A DNA stretch of 64,000 bases from Aeromicrobium choanae (GTDB taxonomy: Bacteria; Actinomycetota; Actinomycetes; Propionibacteriales; Nocardioidaceae), in contig NZ_LT796768.1 in NCBI RefSeq assembly GCF_900167475.1, positions 682,001 through 746,000 of the forward strand. The letters run 5' to 3'. Shown here piece by piece: positions 42,217-52,051 of the stretch (positions are counted from its first letter, which is position 1; the number at the start of each line of letters is the position of its first letter). Position numbers and translations under genes: made by a program. The notes beneath the pieces were generated by a model that did no database searches, was not told where the DNA came from, and saw only the letters and a list, made by a program, of their open reading frames with translations.

Positions 42217-42880
42217 GACCGCCCACCGGGTCGAGCACCGACTCGATCTCGAGGAGCTTGTACGGCACGACGTTGCGGATCGTGGTGCCGCCGACGAGAC
42301 GGTCGGGCTGGGGCTGGCCGAACGGGTGGATGTGCCCGTGCAGGTGCCACGTGGGCCGTAGCGTCTCGATCACCTCGTGCAGCGCCTCGAAGCCGTGGTG
42401 GGGCGGGTCGTCGCCGTCGCCGAGCCCGCGCGGCGGCGAGTGGGTGAGCAGGACGTCGACCCCTCCCCCGCGCTTGGCGGCCACCTTCATCAGGCGCTTG
42501 GCCCGCTTGGCGAACTCGTCCTGGGTGTACTGGTTGGGGCCTTCGTTGTAGCGGATGCTGCCGCCGAGGCCCGCGACGCGCAGGCCGGCCACGTCGACCA
42601 CCGACTCGTCGGCGTTGACGCCGCCGAGGGGGCGCGGATCCTCCTGGGGCAGGCCGTTGCTGGTCAGCCAGCCGCGGAATCCCGAGAGCGGCGCCTCCAC
42701 CGCGGGGTCGTGGTTGCCCGGGACGAACACGACGGGCACGTCGAGCATCGAGGACAGGAACTCCAGGTAGTCCCAGGGAAGGTCGCCCGCGCCGAGCACG
42801 ACGTCGGGGCGCAGCCGACGGACGCCGGCATCGTGGATCACCGGCGAGATCTCGTCAGCGACCACGAGCACGCGCACCAT
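42209..42880 (-). CDS. calcineurin-type metallophosphoesterase
   Basis: A 223-residue phosphoesterase. Metal-site motifs are visible: VLVVADEIS (D at the first site, replacing the usual D-x-H), GAGDLPWDYL, FVPGNHDPAV, LLTHSPPRGLGD and HLHGHIHPFGQPQP. The first motif lacks its His, as in some related families. The substrate is unknown. The ATG follows a TACGGT -10 box by 6 nt, with a CRP-like site 31 bp upstream of the start. The gene is cotranscribed with the ParB-like gene. Confidence 0.85.
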   Translation of the reverse strand: MVRVLVVADEISPVIHDAGVRRLRPDVVLGAGDLPWDYLEFLSSMLDVPVVFVPGNHDPAVEAPLSGFRGWLTSNGLPQEDPRPLGGVNADESVVDVAGLRVAGLGGSIRYNEGPNQYTQDEFAKRAKRLMKVAAKRGGGVDVLLTHSPPRGLGDGDDPPHHGFEALHEVIETLRPTWHLHGHIHPFGQPQPDRLVGGTTIRNVVPYKLLEIESVLDPVGGHG

Positions 42881-42903
42881 GGCTCCACCGTACCGGGGAA
42901 CAT

Positions 42904-42919
42904 GGTGAGCCAGGTCACA
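42904..42919. promoter_or_regulatory. CRP/GlxR-like operator (GGTGAgccaggTCACA)
   Basis: GTGA-N6-TCAC with one mismatch from the consensus, centred about 31 bp upstream of the presumed leaderless start of the metallophosphoesterase gene, in the -35 region. Confidence 0.55.
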
Positions 42920-42933
42920 TCGCGAGACTCGTC

Positions 42934-43269
42934 CTACTCCTCCGCGGCGGCCCAGCGGGCCTTGTCGGCCGCGATCTTGCGGCCGAGGAAGAACGCGCCG
43001 AGCCACAGCGCGGCGAACATCAGGCCGATGAAGAACATGATCGGCACGAGGAACCCCGTGAGGATCGTGGCCACCTGGATCCCGTGACCGACCCAGTAGG
43101 CCCACGGGTGCCGCAGCAGCCCCGCCACGACGAGGCACAGCACGGCCAGGCCGCCACCGATCAGCGAGGCCAGCGGCGCCGAGACGTCCTCCACCGCGAT
43201 CATCACGGGGATGGACAGGCCCAGGATGATCGCCTGGAGCGACAGCATCGCCGCGCACATGTGCCTCAC
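42934..43269 (-). CDS. DUF4233 membrane protein
   Basis: A 111-residue protein with four helices (LSLQAIILGLSIPVMIAV, LIGGGLAVLCLVVAGLL, WVGHGIQVATILTGFLVPIM, MFFIGLMFAALWLGAFFLG). DUF4233 genes nearly always follow folC in Actinobacteria, as here with an ATGA overlap. The role is unknown. Confidence 0.93.
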   Translation of the reverse strand: MRHMCAAMLSLQAIILGLSIPVMIAVEDVSAPLASLIGGGLAVLCLVVAGLLRHPWAYWVGHGIQVATILTGFLVPIMFFIGLMFAALWLGAFFLGRKIAADKARWAAAEE

Positions 43270-44609
43270 TGCGACTCACCGCCACGCAGGAGGGTGCGGG
43301 CCTCGCCCACCGTGACGACCGACCCCGTGACGATCACGCCGCCGGAGCCGATCGAGTCGCCGAAGTCCTCCCCGGACGCGTCAGCGAGGCCGATGGCCCG
43401 CTCGAGCGCGTCGTCGAGCCGCGGCACGACGGTGATCCGCTCGGGCCCGAAGACCCCGCTCGCGACCTCGGCGAGGTCGGCGGCCGCGAGCGACCGCTCG
43501 GTGCTGTTCTGCGTGCAGACGAGGTGGGCCACCACGGGCTCGAGCTCGCGCAGGATCTCCTCGGCGTCCTTGTCGGCCATGATGCCGACGACGCCGATGA
43601 GCGGGCTGAACGCGAACTCCTCGCTGATCGACTCGACCATGGCCCGCACACCGTGCGGGTTGTGGGCCGCGTCCAGGACGACGGTGGGACTGCGGCGCAC
43701 GACCTCGAGCCGGCCCGGGGAGGTGACGGCGCCGAAGCCCGTGCGGATCAGGTCGGGATCGAGCTCGGCGTCGCCGGTGAAGACCTCGACGGCGGCCAGC
43801 GCGAGCGCGGCGTTGCGGGCCTGGAACGCCCCGTGCAGGGGCAGCAGGATGTCCTCGTACCGGCCCTTGACGCCCTGGATCGTGAGCACCTGGCCGCCGA
43901 CGGCGGCCGTGCGGGACTCGACCCCGAAGTCGGCACCCTCGAGCACGAGCATCGAGCCGACCTCGTTGGCGCGGCCCATGATGACCTCGAGGACCTCCTC
44001 GGGCTGCGAGGCGAGCACGGTGCGCGAGCCGGGCTTGATGATCCCCGCCTTCTCCACCGCGATGTCGGCGGGCGTGTCGCCCAGGAAGGAGGCGTGGTCG
44101 ACGTCGATCGGAGTGATCACGGCGACCGACGCGTCGGCGACGCTCGTGGCGTCCCACGCGCCGCCCATGCCGACCTCGACGACGGCGACGTCGACGGGCG
44201 CGTCGGCGAACGCCGCGTAGCCCATCGCCACGAGCATCTCGAAGAAGCTCAAGGGGTGCGGCTGGCCCTGGTCGACGAGGTCGGCGTAGATCGCCACGTC
44301 GGCGTAGGCGTCGACGAAGAGTTCGTCCGAGAGCGGCTCGCCGTCCACGCAGATCCGCTCGTTGATGCGCTGCAGGTGCGGGCTCGTGAAGCGGCCCGTG
44401 CGCAGGTCGAGGGCGCGCAGCAGGGCGTCGATCATGCGGCTGGTCGAGGTCTTGCCGTTGGTCCCGGTCAGCTGGATCACCGGCTGGGCGCTCTGCGGAT
44501 CGCCCATCAGCTCGCAGATGGCGCGGATCCGGTCGAGCGACGGCTCGAGCCGCGTCTCGGGCCAGCGGGACAGCAGGGCGAGCTCGACATCGGGGTAGGT
44601 GGGCCTCAT
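43266..44609 (-). CDS. folC: bifunctional folylpolyglutamate/dihydrofolate synthase
   Basis: A 447-residue Mur-ligase-family enzyme. The P-loop is GTNGKTS at 49-55, followed by TGRFTSPHLQRINERICVDG; AVVEVGMGGAWDATSVADAS and VITPIDVDHASFLGDTPADI carry the Mg-binding and omega-loop residues; DAAHNPHGVRAM is the C-terminal signature. It adds glutamate tails to folates. Expression starts divergently from an MMPL transporter, with a stem-loop between. The folC-DUF4233 pair is separated from ndk by the sugar importer. Confidence 0.96.
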   Translation of the reverse strand: MRPTYPDVELALLSRWPETRLEPSLDRIRAICELMGDPQSAQPVIQLTGTNGKTSTSRMIDALLRALDLRTGRFTSPHLQRINERICVDGEPLSDELFVDAYADVAIYADLVDQGQPHPLSFFEMLVAMGYAAFADAPVDVAVVEVGMGGAWDATSVADASVAVITPIDVDHASFLGDTPADIAVEKAGIIKPGSRTVLASQPEEVLEVIMGRANEVGSMLVLEGADFGVESRTAAVGGQVLTIQGVKGRYEDILLPLHGAFQARNAALALAAVEVFTGDAELDPDLIRTGFGAVTSPGRLEVVRRSPTVVLDAAHNPHGVRAMVESISEEFAFSPLIGVVGIMADKDAEEILRELEPVVAHLVCTQNSTERSLAAADLAEVASGVFGPERITVVPRLDDALERAIGLADASGEDFGDSIGSGGVIVTGSVVTVGEARTLLRGGESQ

Positions 44610-44658
44610 CGTCCCCAGTATCCCAGCCCGGGCATCGCGCGGCGCCACAGGCGTTTGT

Positions 44659-44696
44659 CGCGTCACTGCTGGGGCTCCCGGGCCTGCAGTGACGCG
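44659..44696. repeat. inverted repeat in the folC/MMPL divergent space
   Basis: CGCGTCACTGC (44659-44669) and GCAGTGACGCG (44686-44696) are perfect 11-bp arms around a GC-rich 16-nt centre. It occupies the middle of the 160-bp divergent space. It could be an operator for both genes or a dispersed palindrome; no -10 box is obvious within it. Confidence 0.55.
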
Positions 44697-44769
44697 TGGT
44701 TGGAACGGTTTCGAGAATCGGGGTCTTCCCCCATGGTCAGGCACCGCCGGACGGTCACAGACTGAACGA

Positions 44770-46896
44770 ATGAACCGTCAGATCGCGGGCTGGATCACCC
44801 ATCGCTGGGTCAAGTGGGTCGTGCTGGCCCTCATGCTGGTCATCCTCGGCGGCCTCGGCTCGTTCGGGGCCAAGCTCACGAGCGTGCAGGACAACGACAT
44901 CGCCTCGTGGCTGCCCGACGAGGCCGAGTCGACCCAGGTGATCCAGCAGGCGGGCTCCTTCTACGACGAGAACATGGCGCCCGCGATCGTGCTGCTGACG
45001 TCGGACGAGCCGCTGACCCCGGCCGACCTGGCCGCCGCCCAGGAGGCCGCCACCGCGATCGGCGCGCTCGAGGACGTGCCGGTCGGCGAGGTCGCGGGGC
45101 CGATCCCCAGCGAGGACGGGGTGGCCGCGCAGCTGATCGTGCCCATCACCCTCGACGAGGAGGGCTGGGAGGAGCTGCCCGACTGGATCGACGACGTGAC
45201 CGAGGCGACGGAGGACGCGGTCGAGGGCACCGACCTGCGGGTCGACGTGGGCGGCCCGGCCGCGCTCGGCGCCGACCAGGCCGAGGCGTTCGCCGGCATC
45301 GACGGGATCCTCCTGGCGGCCGCTGTGGGCGTCGTCGTCGTGATGCTGCTGCTGACGTACCGCAGCCCGATCCTGTGGCTGATCCCGTTGTTCTGCGGCC
45401 TGATGAGCGTCTTCGCCTCGCAGGGGCTGGTCTACCTGCTGGCCAAGTACGGCGGCCTGACGGTGAACGGCCAGAGCGCCGGCATCCTCAGCGTGCTCGT
45501 GCTGGGCGCGGGCATCGACTACGCGCTGCTGATCGTGGCGCGGTACCGCGAGGAGCTCCGTCGCTACGAGGACCGCCACGAGGCGATGGCGCACGCCCTG
45601 CACCGGGCCGCGCCCGCCGTGTTCGCCAGCGGCAGCACCGTGATCATCGGCCTGCTGTGCCTGCTCTTCGCGCAGATGAACTCCACCGCCGGGCTCGGCC
45701 CGGTGGGCGCCGCGGGCATCGCCGTGGCCCTGCTGGCCATGCTGGTCCTGCTGCCCGCGCTGCTGGTGATCTTCGGCCGCTGGGTGTTCTGGCCCTTCGT
45801 CCCGCACTTCGGCGACCCGGAGCGCACCGACACCGGCTTCTGGGCGAAGGTCGGCACGCGGATCGCCCGGGCGCCCCGCGCGGTCTGGGTCGTGACCAGC
45901 CTCGTCCTCGTGGCGCTGTCGTTCGGCATCGTGAAGCTCGACGCGACGGGCCTGAGCAACGCCGAGGCGTTCACCACCACCCAGCCCTCGGTGGTCGCCG
46001 AGGAGCGCATCGCCGAGCACTTCCCGGCGGGGGCGGGCGACCCGCTCCAGATCATCTCCAACGCCGACCAGGTCGCCGAGGTTCGCGAGGTCGTCGCCGG
46101 GGTCGAGGGCGTGGACCCTGCCACGGTCACCGAGCCGCAGGTCGCGGACGGCCTGGCGTACTTCGAGGCCACCCTGAGCGTCCCGAGCGACTCCGACGCG
46201 GCGAAGACCGCCGTGCAGGACACGCGCACGGCGCTCGACGACGTGGAGGGCGCCGATGCGCTCGTCGGCGGCAACACCGCACTCAACCTCGACGTCCAGG
46301 AGGCGTCGTCGGCCGACAACCGGCTGATCATCCCGATCATCCTGCTCGTCGTGCTGCTGGTCCTCATGCTCCTGCTGCGGTCCATCGCCGCGCCATTGAT
46401 CCTGCTGCTGACGGTCGTGCTGTCGTTCGCGGCGGCCATGGGCATCAGCGCGCTGGTGTTCCACTACGTGTTCGACTTCGCGGGGGCCGACTCGTCGTTC
46501 CCCCTCTTCGCGTTCGTGTTCCTGGTGGCGCTGGGCATCGACTACAACATCTTCCTGATGACCCGCGTGCGCGAGGAGGCGCTGCTGCACGGGACGCGCC
46601 GAGGTGCGCTGATCGGGCTCGCGGCCACCGGTGGCGTGATCACCTCGGCCGGCCTCGTGCTGGCGGGCACGTTCGCCGCGCTGGCCACCCTGCCGATCGT
46701 GTTCCTGGCCGAGCTGGGCTTCGCCGTCGCGATCGGCGTCCTGCTCGACACGATCATCGTCCGCTCGGTGCTGGTCACGGCGCTGAACCTCGACATCGGC
46801 AAGTCGATCTGGTGGCCCAGCCGGCTCGGCCGGACCGACGGCGCCGAGCCGCCGGAGCCTCAGCGCGAGGAGAAGTCCCCCGCGAGCATCGCGTAG
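44770..46896 (+). CDS. MMPL/RND-family transporter
   Basis: A 708-residue protein with the MmpL duplication: helix 1 (WVKWVVLALMLVILGGLGSF), an extracytoplasmic domain (SVQDNDIASWLPDEAESTQV and on), helices 2-6 with GAGIDYALLIVARYREELRR, a second extracytoplasmic domain and a second helix block with ALGIDYNIFLMTRVREEALL. The two GxDY motifs carry the proton-relay Asp and Tyr. Such proteins export lipids or drugs; which one here is unknown. It has no MmpS-like partner in sight. The 3' end overlaps the convergent NUDIX-GNAT gene by 37 bp. Confidence 0.93.
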   Translation: MNRQIAGWITHRWVKWVVLALMLVILGGLGSFGAKLTSVQDNDIASWLPDEAESTQVIQQAGSFYDENMAPAIVLLTSDEPLTPADLAAAQEAATAIGALEDVPVGEVAGPIPSEDGVAAQLIVPITLDEEGWEELPDWIDDVTEATEDAVEGTDLRVDVGGPAALGADQAEAFAGIDGILLAAAVGVVVVMLLLTYRSPILWLIPLFCGLMSVFASQGLVYLLAKYGGLTVNGQSAGILSVLVLGAGIDYALLIVARYREELRRYEDRHEAMAHALHRAAPAVFASGSTVIIGLLCLLFAQMNSTAGLGPVGAAGIAVALLAMLVLLPALLVIFGRWVFWPFVPHFGDPERTDTGFWAKVGTRIARAPRAVWVVTSLVLVALSFGIVKLDATGLSNAEAFTTTQPSVVAEERIAEHFPAGAGDPLQIISNADQVAEVREVVAGVEGVDPATVTEPQVADGLAYFEATLSVPSDSDAAKTAVQDTRTALDDVEGADALVGGNTALNLDVQEASSADNRLIIPIILLVVLLVLMLLLRSIAAPLILLLTVVLSFAAAMGISALVFHYVFDFAGADSSFPLFAFVFLVALGIDYNIFLMTRVREEALLHGTRRGALIGLAATGGVITSAGLVLAGTFAALATLPIVFLAELGFAVAIGVLLDTIIVRSVLVTALNLDIGKSIWWPSRLGRTDGAEPPEPQREEKSPASIA

Positions 46897-47840
46897 ACGC
46901 CGGTGTCGGCCCAGGCGCCCTTGAACCACATGTCCTGACGGAAGAACGCCTCCTCCCGCAGGCCCAGGCGCCGGCACAGGGCCACCGAGGCGTCGTTGCG
47001 GGGGTCGAGCTCGGCGATGACGCGGTGCAGGCGCATCCGTTCGAAGGCGAGCTCGAGCAGTGCGCGGGCGCCCTCCTCGGCGAACCCCAGCCCCTGGAAG
47101 TCCGGATGGAGACCCCACCCGATCTCGGCGGTGAGGTGGTCGACGCTGCGCAGGCTCAGGTAGAGATGCCCGATCATGCGTCCGTCGCTGCGGAGCTCGA
47201 CGGGGATCTCCAGGTAGTCGCCGTCCCGCTCCAGATCGGTGTGCGCCGACCACTCCGCCACCTTGGCGGCCATCTCCTCGCGGCTGCGCGGCTCGAACAG
47301 CATGAAGCGAGCGACGTCCTCGCGGGACTGGTAGGCGTGGAAGGCGTCCACGTCGTCCAACGTGATCGGCCGCAGCCGCAGCCGCGCCGTCTCGATCGGC
47401 TCGGTGAAGCGGAAGGGCCGGAAGTGCGAGCGGACCTCGGGCACCTCGAGCATGCGCCGCGCCAGCGGGGCCAGGCGCTCGCCGAGCGCCCGGGCCTCGT
47501 CGCGGGTGAACCAGCGCGCCTCCGCGATCTCGGCCGCCGCCGTGACCTCGCCGTCGAGGCGCAGCGCGAACACCTCCGCCACGAGGTGGTGACCCGGCTC
47601 GTTCGCGGCGTCTGCCTCGAACCGGCCCCACGCCGTGAGGTCGTCCGGGGCGACCTCGACGAGCAGCTCCTCGGCCAGCTCGCGCACGAGCGCCGGCACT
47701 GCGTCCTCGCCCGGCTCGGGCTTGCCACCGGGCTGCATGAACACCTCCGAGCCACGCTTGCGGACCATGAGGATCCGCCCCTGCGCGTCGGTGGTGAACG
47801 CCGCGACCACGTGGATCGTCGGCCTGTCGTCCTCCCTCAT
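46860..47840 (-). CDS. NUDIX hydrolase fused to GNAT acetyltransferase
   Basis: A 326-residue protein in two domains. Residues 1-150: IHVVAAFTTDAQGRILMVRK, the Nudix box GKPEPGEDAVPALVRELAEE with GX5EX7REUXEE spacing kept, and EARWFTRDEARALGERLAPL. Residues 155-326: IETARLRLRPITLDDVDAFH, EIGWGLHPDFQGLGFAEEGA (acetyl-CoA-binding Q-x-x-G-x-G/A region) and VIAELDPRNDASVALCRRLG, a RimJ-type GNAT. The first half should hydrolyse a nucleoside-diphosphate-linked compound, the second acetylate an amine. Substrates are unknown. ATG at 47840 is chosen; an ATG 21 nt upstream is possible. Confidence 0.85.
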   Translation of the reverse strand: MREDDRPTIHVVAAFTTDAQGRILMVRKRGSEVFMQPGGKPEPGEDAVPALVRELAEELLVEVAPDDLTAWGRFEADAANEPGHHLVAEVFALRLDGEVTAAAEIAEARWFTRDEARALGERLAPLARRMLEVPEVRSHFRPFRFTEPIETARLRLRPITLDDVDAFHAYQSREDVARFMLFEPRSREEMAAKVAEWSAHTDLERDGDYLEIPVELRSDGRMIGHLYLSLRSVDHLTAEIGWGLHPDFQGLGFAEEGARALLELAFERMRLHRVIAELDPRNDASVALCRRLGLREEAFFRQDMWFKGAWADTGVYAMLAGDFSSR

Positions 47841-47988
47841 CTGATCGCCTCCGGTCCCCATCCTGCTCGACCACGGGCCGGGGCCGGTCACCCGACCGGC
47901 CCAGGACGCACCCGCCGCGGGTTGGCTAGGTTGACACTCGTGCGGCTGCGGAGCCGCCCGCGACCCGGAGCGAGGGAGGGATCGACCC

Positions 47989-49368
47989 ATGGACGACGCC
48001 GACCTCCGGAGCTGGGGACCCGCGCTCGTGTCGACGGATCCCGATGTCATGGCGAGCTACTCGCGGGACCAGTCCCGGTTTACCGAGCACGCGCTGCCGG
48101 AGGCCGTCCTCGCGCCCGCGAGCACCGAGGAGGTCGCCGAGGTCCTGCGCGAGGCCGCTCGACGGGGGCTGGCGGTCGTGACCCGCGGCGCTGGAACTGG
48201 TCTCAGCGGCGCGGCCAACGCCCAGCGCGGATCGATCGTGCTCTCGACCCACCGGCTCGACTCCATCGTCTCCATCGACCCCGACGAGCAGATCGCCGTG
48301 GTCCAGCCGGGCGTCGTCACCGGCCACCTACGCGCCGCGGTGGCGGAGCACGGCCTCTTCTACCCGCCGGACCCGGGCAGCGTCGACAGCTGCACCATCG
48401 GGGGGAACGTCGCCACGAACGCCGGTGGCATGTGCTGCGTCAAGTACGGCGTCACGCGCGACTTCGTCCGTGGGCTGGAGGTGGTCCTGGCCGACGGCTC
48501 GATCATGCGGACCGGCCGCCGGACCGCCAAGGGCGTCGCCGGCTACGACCTCACCTCGTTGCTGGTCGGCTCGGAGGGCACGCTCGGCGTGATCACCGAG
48601 ATCACCGTGCGACTCGTGCCGCGGCCCGCGCCCCCCACCACCGTGCTGGCCACGTTCAGCACGCTCGCCGCGGCCGGGGCCGCGGTCCAGCAGCTGACCA
48701 GGGCGGGCGTGCGGCTGTCGCTGCTGGAGATCATGGACCGCACCACGCTGAGCGCCATCGAGTCGATGAGCCCGCTCGGCTTCGACACCGGCACCGCCGC
48801 GATCCTGCTCGCCCAGAGCGACGACCCCGACAGCGCCTCGATCGCGGCCCTCGCCGCTGACGTCTGCCGTGCCTCAGGCGCCGAGGACGCGGTCGTCAGC
48901 GACGACGGCCGCGAGGCAGACCTGCTCCTCCAGGCGCGACGGCTGGCACTCCCGGCACTGGAGCGGCTCGGCGACTGGCTGCTGGACGACGTCTGCGTGC
49001 CCCGGACCCGCATCGTCGACCTCATCACCTCCGTCGAGGACATCGCCGCGCGTGAGGACCTGGTGATCGGCGTCTTCGGCCATGCCGGGGACGGGAACAT
49101 GCATCCGACGATCATCTACGACGAGGGTCGACCCGACAGCCGCGCCGCCGCGCTCCGCGCCTTCGACCAGATCACCGCACGCGCCCTCGAGCTGGGCGGG
49201 ACGATCACCGGCGAGCACGGCGTCGGAACCCTCAAGCGGGCCTGGCTCGGGACCGAGCTCGACGCCTCCGCCGCGCGCGCCCACCGCCTCGTCAAGCAGG
49301 CGTTCGACCCGGACGGCATCCTCAACCCCGGAATCGCGATCCCCGAGCCGTGGAGCCCGATCGCCTGA
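47989..49368 (+). CDS. FAD-linked oxidase (GlcD / D-lactate or 2-hydroxyacid dehydrogenase-like)
   Basis: A 459-residue flavoprotein: PCMH-type FAD domain (VVTRGAGTGLSGAANAQRGS, CTIGGNVATNAGGMCCVKYG, GYDLTSLLVGSEGTLGVITE) and a C-terminal FAD-oxidase domain (IGVFGHAGDGNMHPTIIYDE, GTITGEHGVGTLKRAWLGTE). Family members oxidise glycolate, D-lactate or 2-hydroxyglutarate. No GlcE/GlcF partner follows, so it resembles the single-subunit type. SD GGGAGGGA lies 8 nt before the ATG. valS is downstream. Confidence 0.9.
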   Translation: MDDADLRSWGPALVSTDPDVMASYSRDQSRFTEHALPEAVLAPASTEEVAEVLREAARRGLAVVTRGAGTGLSGAANAQRGSIVLSTHRLDSIVSIDPDEQIAVVQPGVVTGHLRAAVAEHGLFYPPDPGSVDSCTIGGNVATNAGGMCCVKYGVTRDFVRGLEVVLADGSIMRTGRRTAKGVAGYDLTSLLVGSEGTLGVITEITVRLVPRPAPPTTVLATFSTLAAAGAAVQQLTRAGVRLSLLEIMDRTTLSAIESMSPLGFDTGTAAILLAQSDDPDSASIAALAADVCRASGAEDAVVSDDGREADLLLQARRLALPALERLGDWLLDDVCVPRTRIVDLITSVEDIAAREDLVIGVFGHAGDGNMHPTIIYDEGRPDSRAAALRAFDQITARALELGGTITGEHGVGTLKRAWLGTELDASAARAHRLVKQAFDPDGILNPGIAIPEPWSPIA

Positions 49369-49405
49369 CCGTGCTCCCGCGGCGGATGTCACCGGCGATG
49401 CCACG

Positions 49406-49411
49406 TAGAAT
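49406..49411 (+). promoter_or_regulatory. valS -10 box (TAGAAT), leaderless promoter
   Basis: TAGAAT lies 8 nt before the GTG start of valS, leaving no room for a Shine-Dalgarno sequence. This is the pattern of leaderless mRNA and is one of at least 17 such cases in the window. Confidence 0.7.
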
Positions 49412-49419
49412 CGACGACC

Positions 49420-51996
49420 GTGACCACTGCACAGAACCGCGTCCCGGAGAAGCCCGTCCTCGAAGGCCTCGAGGAGAAGTGGGTGGACGTATGGGCCGAG
49501 CAGGGGACGTACGCGTTCGACCGCACCAAGACGCGCGACGAGGTGTACTCGATCGACACCCCGCCGCCCACCGTCTCGGGCTCGCTGCACGTGGGTCACG
49601 TCTTCAGCTACACCCACACCGATCTCATGGCGCGCTTCAAGCGCATGCGTGGCCTCGAGGTGTTCTACCCGATGGGCTGGGACGACAACGGCCTGCCCAC
49701 CGAGCGCCGCGTGCAGAACTACTACGGCGTGCGCTGCGATCCCTCGCTGCCGTACGAGCCCGACTTCACTCCCCCGGCCAAGCCCGACCCGAAGAAGCAG
49801 ATCCCGATCAGCCGGCGCAACTTCATCGAGCTGTGCAACGAGCTGGTCGTGCGCGACGAGCAGGTCTTCGAGAAGCTGTGGCGCACGCTCGGTCTCTCGG
49901 TGGACTGGTCGCAGACGTACACGACCATCGGCCACGACGCCCAGGTCACCAGCCAGCGCGCGTTCCTGCGCAACCTGTCGCGCGGCGAGGCCTACAGCCA
50001 GGACGCGCCGACCATGTGGGACGTCACCTACCAGACCGCGGTGGCCCAGGCCGAGCTCGAGGCACGCGACTACCCCGGCCACTACTACCGCGTGGCCTAC
50101 CACCTCGCCGACGGCCAGAAGGTGTTCATCGAGACCACCCGTCCCGAGCTGACCCCGGCCGCCGTGGCGCTCATCGCGCACCCCGACGACGAGCGCTACC
50201 AGCACCTGTTCGGCACGACCGCCCACTCGCCGCTCTTCGGCGTCGAGGTGCCCGTCCTGGCGCACACGCTGGCCGATCCCGAGAAGGGCTCGGGCATCGT
50301 CCACTGCTGCACCTTCGGCGATCTCACCGACGTGCAGTGGTGGCGCGAGTTCGACCTGCCCAACCGCACGGTCATCGGGCGCGACGGCCGCATCCTGCGC
50401 GAGGTTCCCGAGTGGATCGCCGGCGGTCCGGGCGAGAGCGTCTACGCCGAGCTGGCCGGGAAGACCACCTTCAGCGCGCGCGAGGCCATCGCGGCCGCGC
50501 TCGCGGAGTCGGGCGACCTCGAGGGCGAGCCCACGCCCACCCAGCGCATGGCGAACTTCTACGAGCGTGGCGACAAGCCGCTCGAGATCGTCTCGACCCG
50601 CCAGTGGTACATCAAGAACGGCGGCCGCGACGCCGAGCTGCGCCAGCACCTGGTCGCGCTCGGTGACGACATCGACTGGCACCCCGGCTACATGCAGTCG
50701 CGCTACGCGAACTGGATCGAGGGACTCAACGGCGACTGGCTGGTCAGCCGCCAGCGCTTCTTCGGCATCCCGTTCCCCGTCTGGTACCTGCTCGACGAGG
50801 ACGGCGAGCCCGACCACGACAACCCGATCCTCGCGCCCGAGTACGACCTGCCGGTGGATCCCGCGTCGCAGGCCCCGGCCGGCTTCGACGAGTCCCAGCG
50901 CGGCCAGCCGGGCGGCTTCATCGCCGATCCCGACGTGCTCGACACGTGGGCCACGTCGTCCCTGAGCCCCCAGCTCGTGTGCGGGTGGGAGCGCGACCTC
51001 GACCTGTTCGAGCGCACCTTCCCGATGGACCTGCGCCCGCAGGGCCACGACATCATCCGCACGTGGCTCTTCTCCTCCGTGGTCCGCTCCAACCAGGAGT
51101 TCGGCACCGTGCCGTGGAAGCACGCCGCCCTCTCGGGCTTCGTGGTCGATCCCGATCGCAAGAAGATGAGCAAGTCCAAGGGCAACGTGGTCGTCCCGGA
51201 CGAGATCCTCGAGAAGTTCGGCGCCGACGCGGTGCGCTGGCGAGCCGCGGGCGCCCGCCCGGGTGCGGACTCGCCCTTCGACGAGACGCAGATGAAGGTC
51301 GGTCGCCGGCTCGCGATGAAGGTGCTCAACGCCAGCAAGTTCGTCGTCGCCCCGGTCGAGCAGTACGGCCTCGGCGCCGACGCCTCCCTGCTCGACCCCT
51401 CCCTCGTCACCGAGCCGCTCGACCGGGCACTGCTCACGGGCCTGCGCGACGTCGTGGAGACCGCCACCGCGCACTTCGAGGCCTACGACTACGCCTCGGC
51501 GCTCGAGGTCACCGAGAAGTTCTTCTGGGACTTCTGCGACGACTACCTCGAGCTCGTGAAGGAGCGCGCCCGCGCCGAGGACGCCTCCGGCACCTCGGCC
51601 AAGGCCACCTTCGTGCTGGCGCTCTCGGTGCAGCTGCGCCTGCTCGCGCCGTTCCTGCCCTACGTCACCGAAGAGGTCTGGTCGTGGTGGCAGGAGGGGT
51701 CGATCCACCGCTCCGCGTGGCCGACCGCCGACGACCTCGCGATCGAGGTCTTCGACGCCCGCCTGCTCGCGATCGCGGGCGAGGCGCTGGCCGGCATCCG
51801 TGGCGCGAAGTCCACGGCGAAGGTCAGCCAGCGCACCGAGGTCACGCAGGTGGAGATCTCCGGCGACGCCGCCACGCTCGACCTGCTCGCCGGGGCGCTG
51901 CCCGACGTGCGGGCGGCCGGTCGCGTCGTCGGCGAGGTCGTCACCACCGCCGGCGAGGGCTCGCTGAAGGTCGACGCCACGCTGGCGGAGTCCTGA
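49420..51996 (+). CDS. valS: valyl-tRNA synthetase
   Basis: An 858-residue class I synthetase. HVGH at 57-60 (the HIGH motif, in [17 protein letters not shown]) and KMSKS at 582-586 are the catalytic signatures. The editing domain lies between them ([20 protein letters not shown]). The anticodon-binding helices follow and there is only a short C-terminal segment ([19 protein letters not shown] and on), giving the compact type common in Actinobacteria. It charges tRNA-Val. Starts with GTG, leaderless. Confidence 0.98.
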   Translation: MTTAQNRVPEKPVLEGLEEKWVDVWAEQGTYAFDRTKTRDEVYSIDTPPPTVSGSLHVGHVFSYTHTDLMARFKRMRGLEVFYPMGWDDNGLPTERRVQNYYGVRCDPSLPYEPDFTPPAKPDPKKQIPISRRNFIELCNELVVRDEQVFEKLWRTLGLSVDWSQTYTTIGHDAQVTSQRAFLRNLSRGEAYSQDAPTMWDVTYQTAVAQAELEARDYPGHYYRVAYHLADGQKVFIETTRPELTPAAVALIAHPDDERYQHLFGTTAHSPLFGVEVPVLAHTLADPEKGSGIVHCCTFGDLTDVQWWREFDLPNRTVIGRDGRILREVPEWIAGGPGESVYAELAGKTTFSAREAIAAALAESGDLEGEPTPTQRMANFYERGDKPLEIVSTRQWYIKNGGRDAELRQHLVALGDDIDWHPGYMQSRYANWIEGLNGDWLVSRQRFFGIPFPVWYLLDEDGEPDHDNPILAPEYDLPVDPASQAPAGFDESQRGQPGGFIADPDVLDTWATSSLSPQLVCGWERDLDLFERTFPMDLRPQGHDIIRTWLFSSVVRSNQEFGTVPWKHAALSGFVVDPDRKKMSKSKGNVVVPDEILEKFGADAVRWRAAGARPGADSPFDETQMKVGRRLAMKVLNASKFVVAPVEQYGLGADASLLDPSLVTEPLDRALLTGLRDVVETATAHFEAYDYASALEVTEKFFWDFCDDYLELVKERARAEDASGTSAKATFVLALSVQLRLLAPFLPYVTEEVWSWWQEGSIHRSAWPTADDLAIEVFDARLLAIAGEALAGIRGAKSTAKVSQRTEVTQVEISGDAATLDLLAGALPDVRAAGRVVGEVVTTAGEGSLKVDATLAES

Positions 51997-52051
51997 CCGC
52001 GTAAACTCCCAGCGAAAGCCACAGAGTCCCACACGCAGGTCGGGAGGTCAC

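Noticed and set aside
44755-47874. 1039-codon minus-strand frame across the MMPL gene
   Set aside because: Composed of Arg/Gly/His-rich text with no motif; it is the mirror of the MMPL and NUDIX-GNAT genes.
48874-52032. 1052-codon minus-strand frame over valS
   Set aside because: Shadow of the FAD oxidase and valS, both with intact signatures on the plus strand.
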